Source: Polyrhizophydium stewartii (Eukaryota; Chytridiomycota; Chytridiomycetes; Rhizophydiales). Taken from it: 16,931 nt of DNA. The stretch spans positions 1 through 16,931 of the forward strand of contig JADGIZ010000283.1 of NCBI GenBank assembly GCA_027604665.1, given 5' to 3'. The translations under genes were made by a program, and so were the position numbers. The notes beneath the pieces are model-generated. The model made no database searches and was not told the origin of the DNA. It saw only the letters and a list, made by a program, of their open reading frames with translations. This document shows, one piece after another, positions 8,020 through 16,076 of the stretch (within the stretch, counting starts at the first letter, position 1; each line of letters begins with the position of its first letter).

Positions 8020-10467
8020 TCATTCTTGTCGCACCAGTGCGGTTGCAGAGACCAGCGGAGCGCTGGCAGCAGCTGGCTGTTCTACACCGCCCTTCTCGGG
8101 GACCCCGCCCAGCGCGCGGACGATGACGCTGCCGCGAGGCTCGTACATGGAGCTGCGTGTCGACTCGCCGCTCGGGCCGGGAATGCACCTGAAGCTGCTG
8201 GTGCTGCACTGCAACGAGCTGATGGCGCTCGATCCCGCAGAGCTATCGACGTAGGGACTGTGCATGGCCGATGCGGGACTCAGGGCCGACATGGGCGACG
8301 CAAGCTGCATCGTTGACGCCGGGTTGATGACAATCTGCAGCAGCGACGCCGGCGGCGGAGCCTCGCTGTTGGATCCAGCCGGCGATGACGGCATGGTTCC
8401 GTCATCCTTGCTGAGATGGCTTGGCATCGCGGCCAGCGGCGCCATGCCCGGCTCGAGCACCATCCACGGGATCGAGGGCGGCGCGGCCGGGATGCCGCTC
8501 GAGGCATCGGAGTCGCCGATGCGGGCTACTTGGCCGACTGGCGCTGTCGCGTCGCCGCTCGCGGCCGCCTGCTCGAGCACCCACTGCGCCTGGGTGTACG
8601 TATGCACGGCGTCGAGGCACGCCAGGCACGCCTCGATGGCCTCGCCAAAGGCGCGGGCGGCCTCGGCGCGGCGAGACCCAGCCGCGGAGAGATCGAGCAC
8701 GGCAAAGGCAAACTGCGAGCCCACCTTGGACAGCGAGTGGAGCCGCTCCTGGAGGCGATCGACCCGCTCGCGGTGGCTGTCCATGAACCCGAGCGTAATG
8801 TCCTTTGCGACCAGCTGCTGGAAGTGCAGCGACCGGATCGTCGTCTCGAGGGCGAGCGCGTGGCGGAAGACGTCCTCGAGCGTCGCCTGGATGATCTGGC
8901 CCACGGCGCCTTGCGGGTCGGCCACCACGCTGCGCAAGCTCTCGAGATGCTGGCGCAGCGCCGCAGACAGGCTCTTGACGCTCTCTTCCAGCTCGCCCGT
9001 CGTGTCCATCGCAGCGGTCGAGCCCTGCGATGCACCGGCACCAGCGGCGGCGGCGGTGGAGACGCCCGCTGAGCTCGACAACGGGCGGGGAAGCGGGGCG
9101 GGCAGTGCCAGCGCAGTGCCAGCGGAAGCGGTGGCGTCCTCGGGTCCAGACTCGTCGTCAGGGTCTTCGAGCAGCGACGATGGCGCCGAGAGCGGCGACG
9201 GCGACACGACGCTGCGACGGGCACCCGTCTGCGGCACGGACAACCCGCCGGTGACGTTGAGCCGAACCTGGCCCGGCGTGGTCTTTGGGCTCCCAGGTAC
9301 TGCCGGTCCACTGCCTTCTCGCGACAGCACCGCGGGCGTCGTTGCGAGCGACAGACCGCCGCCGACGGGGGACGAGGGGCTCGGAGCCGTGGGCGTGGGC
9401 GTGGGCGTGGCGGACGGCGCGGGGCTGTGGCTCGGCTGGGCGACGGCGCTGGCGAGCGGCGACGACGAGGCCGTGGCGACATGCAGCTGCACAAGCATGC
9501 TGTTCGGAGTCGCGGGCGATCTGGGCGCAGGGGACCGGTCGGCGGCCGAGTCCCGCCGCTTGTGCGGCTTGCCGTCGCGGGAGCCGATCGACGGGCTGTT
9601 GAGCGAGCCCGTGGCGCGGTCGAGTCCGACCCGCGGCCGGAAGTTGCTTGGGCTGCCCGGCGACGCCGGGTTGGATCCCGAGCCGCTTAGTCCGCGCGTG
9701 CGCAGCCGCAAGCTGTCCGCGGGCCTGCCGCTCTTGGCGGGCGGGATCGCCGACACGGCCGACGGCGCGTTCGACAAGGCTGCCGCCGCCAATCCCGCTG
9801 ACGGCGCAACTGCGATGCCCGCCGTGCTGGCGGCGGCAGCGACAATCTCCTCCTCGCTGAACCGCCCGCCGCTGCCGGTGCTGCTTGCGACCGCCAAGGT
9901 GACCTGCTGGCTGGAGCCATGCTGTGGCGATGACGGCGCCGACGCCGCGCTTTCCAAAGTGCCGTCGGCCGGCGCTTCGCCATTAGAAGACCCATCGCCG
10001 ACTGCAACCGCAAGCGATGCGGTCGAGGACGAGCCCGAGCCCGAACTACGGCGCAGATGGGGCGACGTCGGGCCTAGAATGCTGGCGGCCGACGCCTCGT
10101 TGGCCTTGGCGATCCTGCTATTCCACGCCTTGCGGATCTCCTCCTGGATGCAGTCGACCCAGTGCTTGATCTCGTCGTGGGTCTTTGCGGCAAAGAAGAT
10201 CTCGGAGCCGTCGGCAGCCGTGATGCACATGACATGCTTCATCTTCTCCTTGCCGTCGGGGAGGATCGTCACGCGGGCAACGTCGAGGCAGCGCAGCTTC
10301 CAGCGAAAGTCGTTCTGCTCGTCGGCCGTGTAAAAGTAGGCCAGGCTCGAGTTTTGAAGTCGCAGGTACCGGCGCGACCAGCTGCCCGCCTGGCGTCGGT
10401 GCATCTTCATCAGAAAGCCCGCGCACACGGGCACGACCTGGGTGATCTTCTTCTTGCGCTCCGACAT
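8020..10467 (-). CDS. PH-domain protein with C-terminal helical module
   Basis: Single exon, 815 residues from ATG 10467 (MSERKKKITQ). The frame stays open to an ATG at 10686, but that extension carries an AAH repeat from a 9-bp microsatellite and runs to within about 25 bp of the next gene's stop, so I chose the inner start next to the domain. Residues about 14-116 are a pleckstrin-homology domain: GFLMKMHRRQAGSWSRRYLRL, seven-strand pattern, and the invariant Trp in the last helix (W103, IKHWVDCIQEEI). PH domains bind phosphoinositides or proteins, so membrane recruitment is likely. Residues 120-485 are low-complexity Ser/Pro/Ala/Gly, probably disordered. Residues about 487-640 are predicted helical (ELEESVKSLSAALRQHLESL, QQLVAKDITLGFMDSHRERV) with coiled-coil-like spacing. 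I do not recognise the family of this part. A scaffold or adaptor is the cautious guess. Confidence 0.8.
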   Translation of the reverse strand: MSERKKKITQVVPVCAGFLMKMHRRQAGSWSRRYLRLQNSSLAYFYTADEQNDFRWKLRCLDVARVTILPDGKEKMKHVMCITAADGSEIFFAAKTHDEIKHWVDCIQEEIRKAWNSRIAKANEASAASILGPTSPHLRRSSGSGSSSTASLAVAVGDGSSNGEAPADGTLESAASAPSSPQHGSSQQVTLAVASSTGSGGRFSEEEIVAAAASTAGIAVAPSAGLAAAALSNAPSAVSAIPPAKSGRPADSLRLRTRGLSGSGSNPASPGSPSNFRPRVGLDRATGSLNSPSIGSRDGKPHKRRDSAADRSPAPRSPATPNSMLVQLHVATASSSPLASAVAQPSHSPAPSATPTPTPTAPSPSSPVGGGLSLATTPAVLSREGSGPAVPGSPKTTPGQVRLNVTGGLSVPQTGARRSVVSPSPLSAPSSLLEDPDDESGPEDATASAGTALALPAPLPRPLSSSAGVSTAAAAGAGASQGSTAAMDTTGELEESVKSLSAALRQHLESLRSVVADPQGAVGQIIQATLEDVFRHALALETTIRSLHFQQLVAKDITLGFMDSHRERVDRLQERLHSLSKVGSQFAFAVLDLSAAGSRRAEAARAFGEAIEACLACLDAVHTYTQAQWVLEQAAASGDATAPVGQVARIGDSDASSGIPAAPPSIPWMVLEPGMAPLAAMPSHLSKDDGTMPSSPAGSNSEAPPPASLLQIVINPASTMQLASPMSALSPASAMHSPYVDSSAGSSAISSLQCSTSSFRCIPGPSGESTRSSMYEPRGSVIVRALGGVPEKGGVEQPAAASAPLVSATALVRQE

Positions 10468-10476
10468 GGCGGCGGC

Positions 10477-10503
10477 GTGTGCGGCGTGTGCGGCGTGTGC
10501 GGC
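10477..10503. repeat. three tandem 9-bp units upstream of the first PH gene
   Basis: GTGTGCGGC is repeated three times exactly, about 10 bp upstream of the ATG chosen for the PH gene ending at 8020. If translation began at the upstream ATG (10686) the repeat would encode Ala-Ala-His units. Its repetitive nature favours the start at 10467. Confidence 0.8.
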
Positions 10504-10708
10504 GCAGCGCTGGAGCCGTCCGCTTTCGTGAGGGAGAATCTGGTCGAGAGCCTGCTCACAAAGGCGGGTGGGCTGACCAGGTCCGTGGATCTGCTCTCCA
10601 CGAAACACAGGCGCACGCTGCCAGAGTCCACCAGCCCCAACCCGGTCGCAAAAGTTCCGAACACCGATCGCTCGCTCAAATCGCATACTTTATTGGCCGA
10701 ATGCCCGT

Positions 10709-11511
10709 CTATTCCTGATCGCCAAAGTACGCCATGATGTGCTCGACCTTTTCCGCCGCCGAGTCGATCGCGGCATGGAACTCGCTCCTCGCGCGCGTGC
10801 ATGCATCGACGGGCGTGGGCGTCTGGCCGTCGGACGGCTTGGGACTCGACTCAACCGGCGGCGGCGACGTGGGTGCCGACGCCGGCAACGGGCCTGCACC
10901 GACCTGCGGGGACGCACCCAGCGCGAGGCCCGGCGCCGGGGCCACAGATCCCGGCGTGGCCATGCCGATGGGCACCGCAACCGCGTCGGGCGACGCGCCA
11001 GCCGAGAGCGGCGCGCCAGACACGCCCACCCGCGCAGACCCCGCCCCCGACATGAGCGACGGCGATGGCACGAGCGCGCCAGATGACGCCGCGGCCGCAC
11101 TCAAGTAAAACAGGAACGCCTTTGAACTGCGGCTCATTTCCTGCACGGCGAGCAGAAACGATGGCGAAAAGGTCATGCACTCGAGGCTCGACTCAAACGT
11201 GGACGCGCGCATGCGGGCGAGGATCGCCTGGTTCATGCGCGACGAGATCTCGACGCTCTCCTTGAGGATCAGGTCCATGGTGGACGCGACGGCTTTGGCG
11301 TCTCCGCGGCGCGAGTGCGTGCGGAGCTGCATGAGCTGCATGAGGAACGTGATGAAGATGTCGTTGAGGTGCTTGTCATGCAAGGGTGTCTCGGCGACCG
11401 TGGCTTCCGACGGCGGGAGTGTCTCTGCTGCCGCGACGGCCGCGACGGCGGGTCGCTTTGCGGTGGGTTTTGGCGGAAGTGGAGGCGGCTGCAACGGATT
11501 CACGATCTTGA

Positions 11512-11561
<50 letters not shown>

Positions 11562-13263
11562 GGTGGCTTGCTCGGCGCCGCATCGTCCTGGCTTGTCTGC
11601 GACGACGCCACGGACGGCGCAGAGGCAGTCGGCCTCGCTCTCACCTCTGCCGAGTTGATCGTCGCAACCGACGCGCTCTGGACATGCCCGCCATGATGCG
11701 CGATCGGCGGCGGGATCTGCAGGGCGGCATTCGGCACGGCCGTTGCGAGACTGGGCGAGACCTGCGCGGCGGCGGTGGCGGCGGCGGCGGCGATGGACAC
11801 CTTGGTGACAGTCGCGACGGTCGGCCCCGCGGCGATATTGGCGACGCCGACGCCCGAGCGCGCGTGCTGCGCGGTGCGCGCGAGGCCCGTGGAGCTGCCA
11901 GACGCGCTGACGGCGGGGCTGGGCTGGCCGCTGCTCCGCGCGCCGGCGGGCACGATCGTGGTGTTGCTGCCGCCGGCGCTGGACGACTCGGCGATGGCGG
12001 CCGAGGCAGCTTGCACATGCGCGGGCACGGCGGACGCGGTCGAGAGCTGCTGCTGCTGATGCTGGTCGAGGCTCGGCGCCGAGGTGGCTGCCGCCGCGCT
12101 GCGCAGCGACGGCGCCATCTGGCGCGCGGACCGGTTGTGGTCGAGGATCTCTTGCAGCATGGCCGAGCGGGAGGCGCCGGCCTCGGGCGACGGCAGGCCC
12201 GAGCGCGCGGCGCCGAACGCGCGCGGCGTGCGCTGCATGTTGGTCAGGCGCTGGCCCGTGAAGCTGTTGGTGGGCGACTGGGCCGAGGGGACGCCTCCCT
12301 GCGCCGGTCCTGCATTCGGTTGGCATGCAGATATGCATGCACGCATCCGCATCAGCGATGGGGCGGGGCGTGCGTCTGGATATCTGACAAGCTGGGCGAC
12401 AACCCACCGCCGTCGTTGGCCGGGATCGTGATGGCCGCGAGCGTGTTGCCCGTGATGGACTGCCCGGCGAGCGACGCATGGCTGCGCGAGCGCTGCGAGC
12501 CCGTGACATCGCTGAGTGAGCCCATGGGCGGCTGCGGGCCAGAGGGGCGGGAGCCGCGCGGCGCGCCGTTGACCGTGGAGCTGAGCGAGTCGGACGACGC
12601 CGACATCTGGCCGCGCGAGCCGAGCATCTGCTGCCTGCTTCCTCTGCCGACGACGACCGAATCATCGGCCGCGGCTGGCGCCGGAGCGATGCGCTGGATG
12701 CTTTCGGCGCTCGGGGCCCGCCTGCTGCTGCTCGAGCGCGCGAGATCGGCGGATCCTTTGGCCGGCGCGACCTGGTTGAGCGACGCCAGCGACCCGGTGC
12801 TCGCCGCGGGCGACTTGAGCCTGCCTGCCGCGCCGGCGCCGGCGCCCAGATCGGCGATCGACGACGACAGCGACCCGCCGAGACACTTGTTGAGCCTGCG
12901 CGACGACTGGCCCTGGATGCGCGAGTCGAGGTGGCGCACCCAGTACTCGCAGTCGTCGTCGGTCTTGGCGCGGAACTCGTGCGTGTGTCCGCCGGCGTGC
13001 ATGACAATCTCGAAATGCGTGTCGTTGACCTTGCGCACGGCCTGCACGTCGCTGCATGCGACGGACCATGCCGTTGCGGATCCCTCGCCCGTCTCGGCGT
13101 GCGCGTACGAGAAGGTGTCGCGCGTGAGGCGGAAGAAGCGCGGCACCCAGCGGCGGAGGGTGCCCGTCGTGTACTTGTACAGCGTGCCCTTGACCTCAAA
13201 GTCGGCAAAGTCGCGCAGCGACGCCGACTTGTGCACCGACTGGATTGTTGTGGCGTTGGGCAT
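10709..13263 (-). CDS. PH-domain protein with polyglutamine tract and helical C-terminus (two exons)
   Basis: Exons are 13263-12408 and 12309-10709, giving 818 residues from ATG 13263 (MPNATTIQSV). The splice keeps frame and replaces an overlapping frame break at 12352. An in-frame ATG at 13515 (MFGLIADWLR) would give 902 residues, but it lies only 35 bp from the divergent gene's ATG and adds a Ser/Ala-rich stretch, so the inner start is preferred. Residues about 24-116 form a PH domain (KGTLYKYTTGTLRRWVPRFF, FEIVMHAGGHTHEFRAKT, with conserved Trp W108 in CEYWVRHLD). A long Ser/Ala/Pro-rich disordered region follows, with Q16 at 536-551. A helical module lies at about 590-686 (DKHLNDIFITFLMQLMQLRT, STMDLILKESVEISSRMNQA, SFLLAVQEMSRSSKAFLFYL), and a last helix at 792-818 (ARSEFHAAIDSAAEKVEHIM). 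The domain order and length resemble the PH gene immediately downstream, though the helical parts are not obviously homologous. The family is not recognised; a membrane-associated adaptor is inferred. Confidence 0.82.
11513..11560 (-). repeat. CAG16 polyglutamine microsatellite
   Basis: Sixteen uninterrupted CTG units on the plus strand, read as CAG on the coding strand, encode Q16 between Pro-Pro and LKIVNPLQ in the second PH protein. An uninterrupted pure codon run is expected to be length-polymorphic. Confidence 0.95.
12310..12407 (-). other. intron of the second PH gene
   Basis: Donor GTGGGT at 12407-12402 and acceptor AATGCAG ending at 12310, 98 nt. It interrupts a glycine codon after its first base (G|GA). 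Splicing joins TIPANDGG to PAQGGVPSAQSP and bypasses the stop that ends the first open frame just before 12352. A CTGAT branch-like word lies at about 12355. Confidence 0.85.
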
Positions 13264-13550
13264 TGTGGGGGCGGCCGCGGGTGCTTGAGCAGGTGCCTGT
13301 GCGCGAGTGGTGGTGCTGCTGCTGCTGCTACTGCTGCCGCCGCTGCTCCCGATCGCGATGGTCGCCCGAGCTGTGTTTGTGTCGGCAGGGAAAGCGACGG
13401 CAGCCCCCCTCGCATGGTGGTGGGGGTGGGAGGGGATCGGATCTCGCCTCTCCACGCCAGCGGCGGCAGCGCCAGCGCCAGCCCGCCTCAACCAATCTGC
13501 GATGAGCCCGAACATCAAACACGGCCGAAACGCGACGGAGCGCGCCGCGG
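13264..13550. promoter_or_regulatory. shared divergent intergenic region between the second PH gene and the F-box gene
   Basis: These 287 bp separate the preferred start of the minus-strand PH gene (13263) from the first ATG of the plus-strand F-box gene (13551). It should hold both promoters and 5' leaders. It contains a CTG/CTA-rich run at about 13313-13340 and a G-rich stretch at about 13410-13440; I see no clear TATA box. The minus strand is open through most of it, so a longer PH protein starting at 13515 remains possible. Confidence 0.4.
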
Positions 13551-15976
13551 ATGCTTCAGAACACGCTTTGCCAGAGTCCCGCGCTCTCGGAGGAGCACCC
13601 AGAGACGCCGGCAGCCATGACCGCCTCGATGGGCTCGCTGCCGCCCGAGCTGCTTGCGCACATTCTGGGCTTCCTCGACTTTGAGGAGCTGCTGCCGCGC
13701 CTGCCGCTCGTGCACTCGACCTGGCGCAGCGCGCTCGGCGACATCAAGGCAAGCCCGCCACGGCGCTGTTGAAGGCGGCAGCATCAGCGAGGGGGCTTGC
13801 ACTGCTGACACACCCCGTCCGCGTGCAGACACTCAAGGTCAAGGCGACGCAGACGACCAAGCGCATCGGCCTCGACGCCATCGTGGCGCGCTTCCCGCTC
13901 CTGCGCGAGCTGGTGCTCGAAAGCAGCAGCAGCACCAGCGGCAGCGGCGGCAGTGGCAGCAGCACGATGCTGGTCCACGAGGTCGCACACCAGTTCCGCG
14001 GGCACCCGACGCTGCAGCGCATCACGAGCGCCAGCGACGTGGTGATGCGCGGCGTGATGAGCGGCTGCCCGAGCATCGAGGAGCTGCGGCTGCCCTCGGA
14101 CGCCGTGGTGCGCGACGACGGCGACGATGACATGGTGCAGGAGCTGCGCGCGGAGCAGGCGCTTGGGCGTTCCGAGTCGGCCGGCGCCTCGCGGCCGTTC
14201 GATCCAGACACGCTCGGCCCGCGCGGCCGCCGCAACGTTGGTCTGATTCTGCGCGCGCTGCCGGCGCTCAAGCATCTCGAGATCGACGGGCCGTCCTTCT
14301 GGCGGCGCCAGGTGGCGATGCAGCCCGACGGCAGCGCCGCGCTCGTCAGCTCACTCGGTGGATCGCATGCGCTCGCAGTAGCACCAACGCCTGCGGCCGC
14401 CGTGTCCCAGCTCGAGACGCTCAAGATGACGTCGATCAACAGCTGGTCGCTGACCAACTTCCTCGCGTGGCTGGCGTCGCCAGGCGAGCCCAAGCTGCCG
14501 CACCTGCGCAGCCTGTACCTGGACATCGACTACCTGCACTTCCCGCCGTCGGGCATCCGCGCGATCGCACACGGATGCCCGAACCTGCGCGCGCTCAAGC
14601 TCAAGTTCGGCATCCTGGCGCGGGAGACGCTGTTTGACATTGCCACGCACCTGCACGGCCTCGAGCGCCTGAGTCTGTCCAAATGCGACCTGTGGTTCGT
14701 GTCGGCAAACTGGGCGCACGTGTGCGTGTTCCTAGCGTCGCATCTCGGCGCGACGCTGCGCACCATCTCGATGAGCATGTGCACGATCCAGGTGCTCGAG
14801 GACGCGCACTGGCACGCGCGCTTCGAGAGCCTGGCGACGAGGCCTATTGAGCCGGCCGCGGCGCTGCGCTCGCTCAAGCTGCTCGACACGGGCGATGCGC
14901 GGCCAGACGCTGCCGTGCTGCACGCGCTGCTGACGGCGTTCCCGGCGCTCGAGGTGCTGCGGATGGATGTCACGGGCGACTGCCTGCCCGCGTGGGACCC
15001 CGTGTTCGCGGACGTGCTGCGCCGCGGGATGCGCGGGCTGCGCGTGCTCGAGCTGCGGTCGGGCAAGCCGTCGATGCACAGCGATCCGGTCAAGCGCGCC
15101 GCAACGTTGGGCATGGACGACGGCACGTCGTCGCCGAGAGTGGCGGATATCGCCATGCCGCACCTGCGCGACCTGTCGCTGTGGTGCTTTGCGACGATCC
15201 CGCACTACTTGATCCGCCCCAACACGGCGACGATCGAGCGCCTGAGCATCTCGTACCCGGTGGTCGTCTCGCACGCGGACGACGACGGCGACGACGCGGC
15301 CGCGCTGCTTGTCTCTGGCGGCGCATCGCGAGCGCAGACGGGCCTCGCGCGCACAGAGTACGCTTTCCCGCGGCTCGCGCACCTCGAGGTCCGCGGGCTG
15401 TCGAACGCAGCGCACGGCATCTGCCTGGCGGCGCTCGACATGGCCACGCACGCGGCGCCGCGGCTCGCCTCGCTGACCATCGAGGCGTTCAGCCGCGTGA
15501 CGGCGCCGTTCCCGATGCGCACGCTGCAGCGGCTGGCGCACGCAAGCCCCGACCTGCGCGCCCTACGCATCTCGAGCTTCGTCATGCCCGACGACGCGCT
15601 CGCCCGCGTCGCCGCCGCGTGGCCGCTGCTCGAGACGCTCGAGCTGACGGGGACGCACTGCATCGGCGCCATCGACGGGTCGTGGCACGCACGCGCGCTC
15701 GCGCCCTTCATGGCGTCCCACCGCCGCCTGTCGCGCCTCGCGCTCGGCGTCTCGCGCATCGCCGTGCCAGGGTTCGAGCTGCTGTCGTCCGACGCCATCA
15801 TGGCCAAGCTCTCCGCCAGGGGCAACCTGCTCCCGCAGGATTTCGACGGCGAGTTTGTGCACATTGTGCAGAGCGCCAATGCCGCGGCGTTCCGGCGGTA
15901 CGCGGCCGTGATCCGGTCAATGTACCCGGCGCTGCGCGAGTGCGTGCTGCGCGGGCCGTTCGAGGTCAAGGGATAA
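13551..15976 (+). CDS. F-box/leucine-rich-repeat protein (two exons, GC-AG intron)
   Basis: Exons are 13551-13748 and 13829-15976, giving 781 residues. Family knowledge: the F-box binds Skp1 and LRRs recruit substrates to an SCF ubiquitin ligase. The F-box is at residues about 30-66 (LPPELLAHILGFLDFEELLP, LVHSTWRSALGDIK), ending exactly at the exon boundary. Exon 2 has irregular LRR-like units, for example LPHLRSLYLDIDYL, CPNLRALKLKFGI, LHGLERLSLSKCDL, FPALEVLRMDVTG, MRGLRVLELRSG, MPHLRDLSLWCF, FPRLAHLEVRGLS, SPDLRALRISSF and WPLLETLELTG. A Ser/Gly-rich insert lies at about 98-111. In-frame ATGs at 13617 and 13629 are alternative starts that keep the F-box. The second exon's frame has no ATG before the LRRs, so splicing to the F-box exon is needed. 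The degradation target cannot be read from sequence. The gene is divergent from the PH gene and convergent with TRM11. Confidence 0.83.
13749..13828 (+). other. GC-AG intron of the F-box/LRR gene
   Basis: The junction AAG|GCAAGC at 13748/13749 and GTGCAG|ACA at 13828/13829 gives an 80-nt, phase 0 intron. CTGAC (13805-13809) lies about 20 nt before the acceptor, a good branch site. Splicing yields ALGDIK-TLKVKATQ. I found no GT donor in the short interval after the F-box that keeps frame with this acceptor; GTTGAA at 13768 does not. Confidence 0.75.
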
Positions 15977-16045
15977 TGAACTCTGGTCTCACTTTTTGGA
16001 TCTGGGACGCATTCCACGGGAGCCGTCCTCAGGCCCCACACAAAC

Positions 16046-16074
16046 ACAGACGGACGGACAGACAGACAGACAGC
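16046..16074. repeat. GACG/GACA tetranucleotide repeat between convergent genes
   Basis: ACGG units followed by ACAG units lie in the roughly 100 bp between the F-box gene stop (15976) and the TRM11 stop (16077). This spacer must hold both 3' untranslated regions. Confidence 0.75.
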
Positions 16075-16076
16075 GT

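Noticed and set aside
10468..10686. 73-residue N-terminal extension of the first PH protein
   Set aside because: It is open in frame with an ATG at 10686 but has no domain, contains the 9-bp microsatellite as Ala-Ala-His repeats, and reaches to within about 25 bp of the upstream gene's stop codon, leaving no promoter.
11376..13415. 679-codon minus-strand open frame in another frame of the second PH gene
   Set aside because: Same strand as the PH gene but a different frame, Arg/Ala/Pro-rich, with no PH signature. The frame carrying the PH domain and polyQ is the supported one.
12352..13518. First PH exon as a stand-alone gene ending near 12352
   Set aside because: A GTGGGT...GCAG intron at 12310-12407 joins it in frame to the downstream long frame. 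The stand-alone tail and the second frame's first 14 residues are intronic.
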